Assembly: GCA_002316795.1 (NCBI GenBank)
Contig: DCEE01000002.1
Coordinates: 1 to 9,223, forward strand
Length of the DNA: 9,223 nt
Source: Synergistaceae bacterium UBA1037
GTDB taxonomy: Bacteria; Synergistota; Synergistia; Synergistales; Synergistaceae
Reading direction: 5' to 3'
In this document: piece after piece, positions 1 through 6,688 of the stretch
Position numbering within the stretch: the stretch's first letter is position 1
Layout: each line of letters starts with the position of its first letter
Made by a program: the position numbers and the translations under genes
Notes under the pieces: model-generated
The model's database searches: none
The model's input: the letters and a program-made list of their open reading frames with translations, nothing else
Told to the model about the DNA's origin: nothing

Positions 1-282
1 GGAAGCGATAATGTGTATTTTTACAAAGATCTTTTTGCCTCTCTCTGTTTCATATTTTTCGGTGCGGCACTGGCCTTCAACGACGCCTATCTTTATTTTG
101 GCGCGATGATGTGCGCATGCCTTTCTACCACCGCTCACAGGAAAAAATGGCCTGATCCCCTCTGGGCGACGCTTATGATGGAAGATATTAAGAGTAAATT
201 CGAGTCTTTCAGAAGGCGTTTCGATCCCAGTAGCGAATTTACCAAAGAGGATGAGGTAGGACCGCTTCCCCCTCTCGAATAG
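1..282 (+). CDS. Small two-helix membrane protein, unknown function (possibly 5'-partial)
   Basis: I do not recognise this protein. Read from the GTG at 13 it is 89 residues. A short head is followed by two closely spaced hydrophobic segments (about residues 7-22 and 25-39, rich in Phe, Ala, Cys and Met), then a basic stretch (HRKKW, 42-46) and a charged tail ending in a Pro-rich PLPPLE. This fits a hairpin-like inner-membrane protein with a cytoplasmic C-terminal half. GGAAG at 1-5 lies 7 bases before the GTG and could be its ribosome site, but the frame is also open to the window edge (codons gga agc gat aat), so the gene may begin upstream. An intrinsic terminator follows 38 bases after the stop, so it is the last gene of its transcript. 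That it is coding is supported by the open frame, typical membrane-protein composition and the terminator. No function is assigned. Confidence 0.6.
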   Translation, partial: GSDNVYFYKDLFASLCFIFFGAALAFNDAYLYFGAMMCACLSTTAHRKKWPDPLWATLMMEDIKSKFESFRRRFDPSSEFTKEDEVGPLPPLE

Positions 283-319
283 TAAAACGGAGAGCAGCGT
301 ACGAGAATAATTAAAATTG

Positions 320-356
320 AAATATCACGCCCCTCATACTGGGACGTGATATTTTT
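320..356 (+). terminator. Intrinsic terminator after the small membrane protein
   Basis: A perfect 10-base inverted repeat, AAATATCACG (320-329) and CGTGATATTT (345-354), encloses a further CCC/GGG pairing across one C.A mismatch, leaving a 7-base loop (TCATACT). TTTTT runs through 352-356. The upstream side is A-rich, so some activity on the minus strand is possible, but no minus-strand gene ends here. Confidence 0.85.
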
Positions 357-530
357 ATTGCAACAATTGCTTATTTTTACCTGAGGATAATTTGCAAACA
401 AAAGCAAGAACAGCTTTACATCCTGTTACAGAGCGAAGAAATGTGTTTTGCGGACTGATGTTGGATCAGGTATTCAAAAATATTAATCGAATAAACCATA
501 GTGTTAAACCTTATGATAAATAGTCTTACC

Positions 531-559
531 TTGACAAGACATTCAAACTGATATATCTT
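531..559 (+). promoter_or_regulatory. Candidate sigma70 promoter for dctP
   Basis: A consensus -35 box TTGACA (531-536) is followed after 17 bases by TATCTT (554-559), which matches TATAAT at four of six positions. A TATATC at 552-557 with a 15-base spacer is a poorer alternative. Transcription would start near 566 and run into the TRAP receptor gene. Confidence 0.5.
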
Positions 560-720
560 TTGTTTCAATAAAACTAAAGTCAAAAAGAAAATTTCTGATT
601 TACAGAAGAAGACATAGTAATAATTTTATTTCTCCAAATTATTGAAATTAAGTGAATTAATTTACAAACGATAAAAAATATCAGCCATGCTAGGCTGTGA
701 AAAAAGAACCAAAACTTGAG

Positions 721-727
721 AGGAGAG
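721..727 (+). promoter_or_regulatory. Ribosome binding site that fixes the dctP start
   Basis: AGGAGAG at 721-727 lies 8 bases before the ATG at 736. The in-frame GTG at 697 lacks a comparable site and would put 13 charged residues in front of the signal peptide, so 736 is the chosen start. Confidence 0.75.
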
Positions 728-735
728 CATATACC

Positions 736-1749
736 ATGAAAAGCACCAAAAAGTTTGCACTTGTACTAGCAGTGATGATGGTACTGGTCGCAATGGCATC
801 GGCAGCATCGGCAGCAGAAGTGAACCTGCGTTTTGCCGGTCAGTTCCCGCCCGATCATACTGCGACGGGATTCATGAAAGAAGTTGCGAAGGAAGTTGCC
901 GCGAAGAGCAACGGACGCATCGACATCAAAATTTTCCCCGCAAACCAGCTCGGAGACTATACCCTTGTATATGAAGAGCTCATCCGCGGTACCATCGACA
1001 TGGCCCTCATTTCTGTACCCAGCCAGTTTGACCCGAGGATGGAACTTGTCTACATCAACGGTTTTGTAACAGGCTACGACGGCATAAAGAAGGCTTTCAA
1101 GCCCAACGGATGGATGGCAAAGAAAATGGACGAATTCCATACAAGACTCGGAGTCAAGTTCCTTGGCTTCAACGTTGAAGGCATGATCGGGATAGGAAGC
1201 ACGAAACCGGTAAGAGACCCCCTCAACCCCACAGTCAATAAGGGCGTTCTCACCAGGGTGCCTTTCATGGATGTTTACAAGACCGGTGTAGAGGCAATGG
1301 GATACAAGACGATATCGCTTCCCTATGCTGACATCTTCCAGGCAATGCAGACCGGAGTCTGCGACGCAGTCTCCTCCATACCGCCGGCACTTGCATACAC
1401 GGTGCTCAAGGATGCCATGAAATACTGGTACCAGACGAACTACTCGCTTGAAAACGAATCATACCTCATGAGCCAGAAGACATGGGGCAAACTGAAGCCG
1501 GCCGATCAGAAGATCATCTTTGACGCTGTTACCAAGGTAGCGGCAAAGTCCATCGATCAGGCGAAGAAAGACGACGCACGTTACATGGATCTGATGAGGA
1601 AAAAGGGCATAAAGGTCTACACATACACAGACAAAGAACTTGCACCGATCCAGGCGGCCATTTCAAAAAGCTGGGTGAAGCTCGAAGCCAACATGGGCAA
1701 AGATCTTATGGATGAGTTCCGTAAGCAGTTCGCACCCAAGAGCAAATAA
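736..1749 (+). CDS. dctP: TRAP transporter solute-binding protein, DctP family
   Basis: This is the extracytoplasmic receptor of a tripartite ATP-independent periplasmic transporter, which captures a substrate (usually an organic acid) and hands it to the DctQM membrane permease. It has 337 residues, normal for the family. A signal peptide is clear: MKSTKK, a hydrophobic core (residues 7-20), then ASAASAA with cleavage expected near residues 26-27. The mature part starts VNLRFAGQFPPDHTATGFM, typical of DctP, and includes GRIDIKIFPANQLGD in the first lobe. Arg174, in the segment TRVPFMDVY, sits where the family's substrate-carboxylate-binding arginine is expected. It is followed by LPYADIFQAMQTGVCDAV, the usual hinge and binding segment. 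No DctQ or DctM gene lies beside it in this window: the next gene is convergent and the upstream region ends in a terminator. It therefore appears monocistronic with its permease elsewhere. The substrate cannot be read from the sequence. Confidence 0.93.
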   Translation: MKSTKKFALVLAVMMVLVAMASAASAAEVNLRFAGQFPPDHTATGFMKEVAKEVAAKSNGRIDIKIFPANQLGDYTLVYEELIRGTIDMALISVPSQFDPRMELVYINGFVTGYDGIKKAFKPNGWMAKKMDEFHTRLGVKFLGFNVEGMIGIGSTKPVRDPLNPTVNKGVLTRVPFMDVYKTGVEAMGYKTISLPYADIFQAMQTGVCDAVSSIPPALAYTVLKDAMKYWYQTNYSLENESYLMSQKTWGKLKPADQKIIFDAVTKVAAKSIDQAKKDDARYMDLMRKKGIKVYTYTDKELAPIQAAISKSWVKLEANMGKDLMDEFRKQFAPKSK

Positions 1750-1774
1750 CGACAAGCTCCAAAATAAATGAAAA

Positions 1775-1811
1775 ATGGGAGGCGGCGTATGTCTATTGCT
1801 CCGTCTCCCAT
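1775..1811 (-). terminator. Terminator hairpin between convergent dctP and the glycosyltransferase
   Basis: ATGGGAGGCGG (1775-1785) pairs with CCGTCTCCCAT (1801-1811): 11 base pairs with one G.U, around a 15-base loop. Read on the minus strand the stem runs into TTTTT (plus-strand A tract 1771-1775) and further T-rich sequence, so it should end transcription of the minus-strand glycosyltransferase. On the plus strand it lies 25 bases after the dctP stop, but the following CTGTATTATT is only weakly U-rich, so plus-strand termination is less certain. Confidence 0.8.
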
Positions 1812-1845
1812 CTGTATTATTAAAGCAAACCTTTATGATGCGCCA

Positions 1846-2946
1846 TCAGTGCCCCGTTATTATCTCAAGTATCTCCTCAGCGGCACGGGGCCTGGAAAAC
1901 TTTTTCGTACCTTTGGTCAGGCCATCCATAACACTCTTGTTTTCCAGCATCTCCAGTGCCTCTTCTGCCGCCTTGCTGCAGTCTTTCAGGCATCTTGCCG
2001 CGCTGCCTGCGCAGAGCAGATCCATGTTGAGCTGCTCCTGACCGGGAATAGGCTCCATCAAAAGCAGCGGGAGCTCCGCGGAAAGAGCCTCGGATAGCGA
2101 CAGCCCTCCCGGTTTCATCACGGCAAGGTCGGAAGCCCGGTAGTATTCGGGCATGTTGTCCACGAAGGGGACGATCCTGACGTTCTGACATCCGCTGTAC
2201 ACTGAAGTAAGTTTTTTATACAGACGAAGATTATTTCCGCATATCACGAGGGTCTGGAGCTCCTTTTCTGCGGCAAGTGATCTTGTTACATCGATAACAG
2301 GTCCCGCACCGATCCCCCCTCCAGTGACCAGGACGGTCTTTTTCGATTGATCGAGTCCGAGCCGGTCCCTCGCAGTAATTTTTGATATAGGAGAGCTATA
2401 TTTTCTTGAGACCGGTATTCCAGTGTTGAAAACATTGTTTATGCCGTCTGCCCGATACTGTTCAAGCGCGGCCTCACTCGCTGCAAATGAGGCGGAAAAA
2501 AGGTCGCTTCTCTGGAACCTGTGGGTGATAAAGTCAGTATTTACGTAGTACACCGGTATCTTTAGGCGGTTCCTTGCCGCAAAAACCGAGGCTCCGAAGT
2601 AATGAGTGAAGACAACAGCCTCAGCTCCGGAGGAAGATACAATCTCTTCGATGCCCGGGAGGTATATTTTGCATAAAATCGAATGTATATGGTCGAAAAT
2701 CGATGCCTGGAAGGAGGGCTTGTCCGATCCCCAGTAAAATCTGCCCCAGATCGATGGAGCGTGCCGCGCTATAAGAAGATATCCCATAGATACAGTACCT
2801 CGCAGCCAAAAAGGCAGCACTTCAAGCACATCCATGCAGATCGCCGTATTTTCGCGTGACCGCCCAAGGTGCCACTCTCTCAGATTTTCGGCGGCGGCCT
2901 TGTGTCCGGTCCCTTCAGAAGCGTAGAGGAATGCTATAGATCTCAA
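1846..2946 (-). CDS. Diacylglycerol glycosyltransferase (MGDG synthase/UgtP-like, GT28)
   Basis: This is a predicted membrane-associated glycosyltransferase that moves a sugar from a UDP-sugar onto diacylglycerol or a similar lipid, giving envelope glycolipids. The 366 residues show the two-lobe GT-B layout. The N-terminal MGDG-synthase-type domain has SEGTGHKAAAENL (residues 10-22), matching the family's GGGH-like lipid-side motif, and VNTDFITHRF (135-144), matching the conserved TDF..H motif. GIPV lies at 176-179. The C-terminal nucleotide-sugar lobe has VTGGGIGAGPV (207-217), CGNN (236-239), VDNMPEYYRASDLAVMKPGG (262-281), SEAL (285-288) and PIPGQEQLN (299-307). Length is close to that of UgtP/MGD proteins. 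The start is a TTG overlapping the upstream DHH stop as TTGA, so translation is probably coupled; only a weak AAAGGG lies upstream. Donor sugar and processivity cannot be told from sequence. MurG is an alternative relative but lacks the TDF..H pattern. Confidence 0.88.
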   Translation of the reverse strand: MRSIAFLYASEGTGHKAAAENLREWHLGRSRENTAICMDVLEVLPFWLRGTVSMGYLLIARHAPSIWGRFYWGSDKPSFQASIFDHIHSILCKIYLPGIEEIVSSSGAEAVVFTHYFGASVFAARNRLKIPVYYVNTDFITHRFQRSDLFSASFAASEAALEQYRADGINNVFNTGIPVSRKYSSPISKITARDRLGLDQSKKTVLVTGGGIGAGPVIDVTRSLAAEKELQTLVICGNNLRLYKKLTSVYSGCQNVRIVPFVDNMPEYYRASDLAVMKPGGLSLSEALSAELPLLLMEPIPGQEQLNMDLLCAGSAARCLKDCSKAAEEALEMLENKSVMDGLTKGTKKFSRPRAAEEILEIITGH

Positions 2947-3953
2947 ATTTTATCCAGCCCTTTGAACAGGTCCCCCAGTGTGACATTTGGGGTCTCGGAC
3001 CCTTCTCTCTCCTGCCTGATGGCAGCCAGTACCGTCTCCCGTATCTGATCCTCACTGTAGTTGGAGGGGAAATAGAGCGCGGCTGCGTCTTCGTGGCCGC
3101 CTCCCCGTATCTTGCTGCCGTCCTTAAGCAAGGCAACGATCTTACCGGCAAGTCCGTCACGGCTTCGAAGAGAAAGAGCCCAGTCGCCCCCCATCCTCTT
3201 TGCTGAAACTGCAGCAATTTTTGTGGGGTTAGGTTCTCTGTCCAGTATCAATCCGCAGAAGTCGGAAACGTCGCCGAATTCGAGAAGCCCGTCACCGACA
3301 AAGGAAAGGTCATCCCCTATCCTTGATATTTTTGTCTTTGCCAGTTCAAATCTTGCTTCCTGGCGGTCCACAAAATCCTGAGCGGCGTTCCGCTCTCCTT
3401 CCGTCAGTTTGGCAGAAGGATCCGAAACAAGTCTCATCAGTACGCCCCATGGTCCGCAAATCGTAACGAGTCCCTGCCAGAGACGGCTTTCGGGTATCTC
3501 ACCAAGCCAGAGATCCCGGTCGTTGGTAATATTCACCAGAGGTCCCATGTCGTCAACGATCTTTCTGGTCCCTGCATCGAGATCCTGCTTGATGAGCCAG
3601 TTCCGGTAGACCATTGCCGCGCAGCATCCGGTGTCCACTACAGCCCATTTTCTGTTGCTGTACCTGTCAAAAGTGCTTTTGTGATGGTCGAATATAAAGG
3701 GAGAGCCACCCCCGGGGAAAAGCCTGTCAATATCATCGACTGTGCGGTCCCTTTGACAGAAAAGATCCAGAACGACCAGCCTTTGTCCGGAATCAAGCGA
3801 TTCAAGAATGGCATTGTCCACCTCACCGTAACCCATAAGCGAGACCTTTATAGGCAGCCCCGACGACCTTCCGGCATGCCAGGCGAGAGCTGCAGATACG
3901 ACTCCGTCCAGGTCTGTATGGCTTATTATCCGTAGAACCTTTTCTGTCTGCAT
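2943..3953 (-). CDS. DHH/DHHA1 family phosphoesterase
   Basis: This is a predicted cytoplasmic metal-dependent phosphodiesterase or phosphatase of the DHH superfamily, which includes RecJ, nanoRNases (NrnA/NrnB) and cyclic-dinucleotide phosphodiesterases. The 336-residue protein keeps the catalytic motifs in order: SHTDLDGVVSA (residues 11-21, Asp14 and Asp16), VVLDLF (60-65, Asp63), FDHHKS (88-93), and NITNDRDLW (141-149, Asp145 and Asp147). The C-terminal DHHA1 signature is GGGHEDAAA (284-292). It has no membrane or GAF/GGDEF domains, so it is a stand-alone enzyme closer in plan to nanoRNases than to GdpP. The ATG at 3953 is preferred to the GTG at 3986 because GGGGAGGA sits 7 bases ahead of it. 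Its stop overlaps the glycosyltransferase start, making a two-gene operon. Substrate (short RNA, pAp, c-di-AMP or other) is not determinable here. Confidence 0.88.
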   Translation of the reverse strand: MQTEKVLRIISHTDLDGVVSAALAWHAGRSSGLPIKVSLMGYGEVDNAILESLDSGQRLVVLDLFCQRDRTVDDIDRLFPGGGSPFIFDHHKSTFDRYSNRKWAVVDTGCCAAMVYRNWLIKQDLDAGTRKIVDDMGPLVNITNDRDLWLGEIPESRLWQGLVTICGPWGVLMRLVSDPSAKLTEGERNAAQDFVDRQEARFELAKTKISRIGDDLSFVGDGLLEFGDVSDFCGLILDREPNPTKIAAVSAKRMGGDWALSLRSRDGLAGKIVALLKDGSKIRGGGHEDAAALYFPSNYSEDQIRETVLAAIRQEREGSETPNVTLGDLFKGLDKI

Positions 3954-3960
3954 GTGTAGT

Positions 3961-3968
3961 TCCTCCCC
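3961..3968 (-). promoter_or_regulatory. Strong ribosome binding site that fixes the DHH start
   Basis: On the minus strand GGGGAGGA (3968 to 3961) is followed by 7 bases and the ATG at 3953. The longer GTG start at 3986 would place this site inside the coding region, so the shorter form is favoured. Confidence 0.8.
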
Positions 3969-4030
3969 GTTGAGGCAGATACGCACATAATTCTACAGCA
4001 TTGATGACAAAATGGCATAAAATAGCTTTA

Positions 4031-4059
4031 TTGCGGCTTGATTTGCATGAGGTTATAAT
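4031..4059 (+). promoter_or_regulatory. Candidate sigma70 promoter for the ppx-nptA-phoU operon
   Basis: A perfect TATAAT (4054-4059) is preceded, after exactly 17 bases, by TTGCGG (4031-4036), which matches the first three bases of TTGACA. Transcription would begin near 4066, giving a leader of about 40 bases. It lies in the 151-base divergent gap. For the minus-strand DHH gene I see only weak boxes: TAGAAT at 3995-3990 without a matching -35. No Pho-box repeat is evident. Confidence 0.6.
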
Positions 4060-4104
4060 CAATTTAGTGTGTTGCCAGAGTGAAATTCAAGAAGGGGAAA
4101 TATA

Positions 4105-5010
4105 ATGATCAAAGCGGTCATTGATATCGGCACAAATTCGGTCAAGTACCTGCTCGCAGAGGTTTGTAGCAATGATAAGCCCATAATCCTTAAAGACATG
4201 GTAAAGATAACGAGGCTGGGGGAGGGGCTCAGTAAAACGGGGCGGATCAGTCCGCAGGCACTTCTAAGAAGCGCAGAGACCGCAGAGGAATTTGTCCTGG
4301 ACGCAAAAAAGAGCGGAGCCGGAGAAATACGGATCGTCGGAACGATGGCACTCCGGACAGCTTTGAACGCAGCGGATTTTATGCGCAGGATCTGGGAACA
4401 TGCCGGGGTTGAGACAGAGGTGCTTTCGGGGGAGGATGAGGCGACCCTCTCGTTTTGGGGTGCCCTCTCAGGCTTCGATCCCGGCAATGTCAAAAACTGT
4501 TGTATGATCGACACAGGCGGGGGAAGCACCGAACTGGTCTTTGCGCGTGAAGGGCAGATCGTCTCCCGGTCGAGCCTGAAAACGGGAGCACTTACGCTCA
4601 CGGAAAAGTATTTCTCAAAAGATATCGTGTCACAGGAAGACCTGATGAATGCGGAGGATGAATTAAAAGAGCTGTTCGCCTTAACGAAACCCCCATTCAG
4701 GGCGGAGATGGCCGTAGGCATCGGAGGAAATGTGACCGCCATGGCCTCCGTATTCAGGAGAATGGAGAGGTATGATCCGACAGAAGTGCACGGAACGATA
4801 CTGTCAGAGGAAGAGATAAACAGGCAGATAGGGGAATACTCGACCAAGACCGGTGATGAAAGAAGGAAGATAAAAGGCTTAGATCCGGAAAGAGCCGACA
4901 TTATACTGGCCGGAGCATGCGTCATCAGATATGCTATCCAGTTTTGCGGATGCAGCGAGATAGTTGTAAGCGACAGGGGCCTCAGGCACGGTGTTTTGTT
5001 GAGCATGTAA
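4105..5010 (+). CDS. ppx: Ppx/GppA family exopolyphosphatase, short core form
   Basis: This is a predicted cytoplasmic enzyme that releases terminal phosphate from polyphosphate and/or hydrolyses pppGpp to ppGpp. The 301 residues match the two-lobe actin-like core of the family without the C-terminal helical/HD extension of E. coli Ppx. Motifs in order: VIDIGTNSVKYLL (residues 5-17, phosphate-1 loop), IVGTMALRTALNA (77-89), VLSGEDEA (106-113, carrying the catalytic Glu region), MIDTGGGSTELVF (134-146, phosphate-2 loop), GIGGNVTAMASV (205-216), KGLDPERADIILAG (257-270) and SDRGLRHGVLL (289-299). The start is secure: AAGGGG at 4092-4097 lies 7 bases before the ATG. It heads the run into a Na/Pi-type transporter and PhoU, so a role in recovering stored phosphate is likely. 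Ppx and GppA activities cannot be separated by sequence alone. Confidence 0.9.
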   Translation: MIKAVIDIGTNSVKYLLAEVCSNDKPIILKDMVKITRLGEGLSKTGRISPQALLRSAETAEEFVLDAKKSGAGEIRIVGTMALRTALNAADFMRRIWEHAGVETEVLSGEDEATLSFWGALSGFDPGNVKNCCMIDTGGGSTELVFAREGQIVSRSSLKTGALTLTEKYFSKDIVSQEDLMNAEDELKELFALTKPPFRAEMAVGIGGNVTAMASVFRRMERYDPTEVHGTILSEEEINRQIGEYSTKTGDERRKIKGLDPERADIILAGACVIRYAIQFCGCSEIVVSDRGLRHGVLLSM

Positions 5011-5045
5011 AAAAAGGCCGGGCAGAAGAGGCAGGTCTTATGGCC

Positions 5046-5057
5046 GGAGGTGAGTGA
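5046..5057 (+). promoter_or_regulatory. SD overlapping the GTG start of the Na/Pi transporter
   Basis: GGAGGTGA (5046-5053) is an excellent anti-SD match, but it overlaps the only near GTG start (5050-5052) instead of preceding it. An out-of-frame ATG at 5040 opens a five-codon ORF that ends in TGA at 5055-5057, across this site. The next in-frame GTG is at 5080, with no SD. An in-frame ACG at 5059 would be at ideal spacing (8 bases). The true start is therefore unclear. Confidence 0.5.
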
Positions 5058-6660
5058 GACGGAAATTAGCGACAGTATCGTGAACATAATAGGCGGCCTC
5101 GCGCTCTTCCTCTATGGAGCACAGGAAAGTGCCCGTTTCTTCAAGCATGATATAAGCGGAAGCCTGAGGGAGGGCATAGAGAAGCTGAGCGGGAGCGGGA
5201 CCGGTTCCTTCTTGCTCGGAGTCCTCCTGGCTGCTGTGGCGCAAAGCAGCGCCATCGCGATATCTTTCGGGGTGGGTTTTGTCGATGCCGGAATACTTTC
5301 TCTTGCCGGTTCGCTTTTGATGGTCATGGGGGCAAGTCTTGGAGGGACACTGGTCTCGATCTTTCTCAGCCTCAATATATTTGACTATGCCCCGATCCTG
5401 TTTGCAGGGGCCTTTTTCCTCAGCAAAATGAGGAACAGGAAGGCCCGCCTCTTTGGAGGAGTTATGAAGAGCATAACAATCATTTTCCTCGGTATGATGT
5501 TTCTGAAGATGGGGGCAGTATCACTTTTCGAGGACGCAATGTTCAGGGATACCGTGCTGTCGTGGTCATCTTCTCCTTTAACCATCGGAACCGCTGCCTT
5601 CACGTTTGCGGCAGTCTTTCAAAGCAGATCTGCGATAATCGGACTTGGGATAGCAATGGCCCTTTCTGACGCCCTTCCCGCAGCATCAGCCCTGCCGGTC
5701 GCACTCGGAGCCCATCTTGGGTCGTCCCTCATCGCAGTTGCCTCAGGATTTGGGGGAAGACTGAGCGCAAGAAGGCTTGGTTTTTGTTCTTCCGTCTACT
5801 ATCTGACCGGCACGGCCGCGTTTGCTTTTTTGGTCCCTTCCGCTCACAGGCTGTTAAGCGGGACAGGCCTTGATGTAGTCCAGGAACTTGTTTATGGCCA
5901 GATATTGATCGCCCTGTTCAACATAGCGATCATACTGCCTTTTTCTCCATTGCTCAGCACTCTGTCAACACGACTTGTCACGGCCTCCGGAGAATTGGAG
6001 CAGCCTATGTATATCGAGGAAGAGCTGCTTTCGGTCCCGACTGTCGCGGTGTTGCTCCTGTCTAGAGAGATGGCCAGGCTTTCAAACTGTATTGAAGCAT
6101 ATATGCAGATGCTGATGATACCCTCAGAGAGGGACAGGGAACTTTTTTATAAACTGCCTAACGCGATAGAGGAACTCAGCAGATCATGTCAGGACTACTC
6201 CTACAGGATACAGGCCGGCGGAGAAGGGCCGAAACTTCAGGAAAAATTTGCATCGGTGAGCAGAACGATGTCCATACTTCGTTCAATGTCGAAGACTCTT
6301 TGCGGGGAGATCAGCGAAATACTTTCGGATGAAGCCGCATGCTTGACGCTAAGGGAAAGGGCGGGAGCAAAGCTTTGGAACGAATGGACCGCTCTCTCAG
6401 GAAAGATAATGCGTACAAGCCTGAGAGCCTTTGTGATAGGAGAAAAGGGACTGATAGAGAAGACCGGAGAACTGGAAAAAGAATACGGAGAACTATGCAG
6501 GAAGATAAGAGACGGACTTACCGGCAATTATTCTTACGGGAGAAACATTTCCAAAGCAATAAGGGTGATATCTTTGATGCAGGGTTTCCTTGGAATGTCA
6601 AAGATCCTGGCGGAAGACGAAGAGTTATACAAAATGCCCGAAACTCAAGGTCCCTGCTGA
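5050..6660 (+). CDS. Na/Pi cotransporter family protein (NptA-like) with C-terminal PhoU-like region
   Basis: This is a predicted inner-membrane protein of the sodium/phosphate cotransporter family. At 536 residues it has the usual bacterial layout: two inverted membrane repeats (about 11-160 and 175-305) and a soluble helical PhoU-like region (about 330-525). The N-terminus reads IVNIIGGLALFLYGAQ, typical of the family. Repeat 1 has VAQSSAIAISFG (63-74) and GASLGGTLVS (94-103). Repeat 2 has VFQSRSAIIGLG (189-200) and GAHLGSSLIA (220-229). These sit where the family normally has QSSSAT and GANIGTT motifs, and both copies are altered. It lies 39 bases after ppx and 28 before phoU, so phosphate transport or efflux is the natural inference, but the altered motifs leave the substrate open. 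The start is taken as the GTG at 5050; an alternative in-frame GTG at 5080 would still keep the first helix. Confidence 0.85.
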   Translation: MSETEISDSIVNIIGGLALFLYGAQESARFFKHDISGSLREGIEKLSGSGTGSFLLGVLLAAVAQSSAIAISFGVGFVDAGILSLAGSLLMVMGASLGGTLVSIFLSLNIFDYAPILFAGAFFLSKMRNRKARLFGGVMKSITIIFLGMMFLKMGAVSLFEDAMFRDTVLSWSSSPLTIGTAAFTFAAVFQSRSAIIGLGIAMALSDALPAASALPVALGAHLGSSLIAVASGFGGRLSARRLGFCSSVYYLTGTAAFAFLVPSAHRLLSGTGLDVVQELVYGQILIALFNIAIILPFSPLLSTLSTRLVTASGELEQPMYIEEELLSVPTVAVLLLSREMARLSNCIEAYMQMLMIPSERDRELFYKLPNAIEELSRSCQDYSYRIQAGGEGPKLQEKFASVSRTMSILRSMSKTLCGEISEILSDEAACLTLRERAGAKLWNEWTALSGKIMRTSLRAFVIGEKGLIEKTGELEKEYGELCRKIRDGLTGNYSYGRNISKAIRVISLMQGFLGMSKILAEDEELYKMPETQGPC

Positions 6661-6673
6661 GAGTACACTTATG

Positions 6674-6679
6674 AAGGGG
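6674..6679 (+). promoter_or_regulatory. Ribosome binding site favouring the phoU start at 6689
   Basis: AAGGGG (6674-6679) lies 9 bases before the ATG at 6689. In-frame ATGs at 6671 and 6680 are possible, but only a weak GAGAG precedes 6671, and 6680 abuts the site. Confidence 0.55.
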
Positions 6680-6688
6680 ATGAGATGG

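Larger units (their letters stand above)
357..735. other. AT-rich gene-free region and long leader before dctP
   Basis: About 380 bases with no credible coding sequence on either strand. It is visibly richer in A and T than the flanking genes. It holds one good sigma70-type promoter candidate (531-559), short inverted repeats such as GCAA-CAA-TTGC near 360-370, and a small hairpin at 682-697 (CAGCC/GGCTG) just before the dctP ribosome site. If the promoter is real, the dctP mRNA has a leader of roughly 170 bases. I see no riboswitch fold I can name. Confidence 0.6.

Noticed and set aside
135..407. 90-codon minus-strand frame across the first terminator
   Set aside because: It reads through the terminator hairpin and antisense to the small membrane protein, with no ribosome site of note.
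697..735. Upstream in-frame GTG extension of the TRAP receptor
   Set aside because: It would add a charged 13-residue head before a complete signal peptide, and the good AGGAGAG site lies inside it, pointing to the ATG at 736.
1836..1848. Small inverted repeat TGATG-CGC-CATCA over the glycosyltransferase stop
   Set aside because: Only five base pairs, with no T tract after it. The strong hairpin at 1775-1811 explains termination.
1768..2097. Open frames on the plus strand, including an ATG at 1789 preceded by GGGAGG
   Set aside because: The SD-like GGGAGG is one arm of the terminator hairpin, and the frames run antisense to the well-supported glycosyltransferase.
4059..5087. 342-codon open frame antisense to ppx
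   Set aside because: Its product is Ser/Pro-rich with no family motifs, and it covers the ppx gene, which has clear conserved motifs. It is a shadow frame.
6590..6688. Longer phoU start at 6590
   Set aside because: It overlaps the end of the transporter gene, has no SD, and adds residues outside the PhoU fold. 6689 has AAGGGG at proper spacing.
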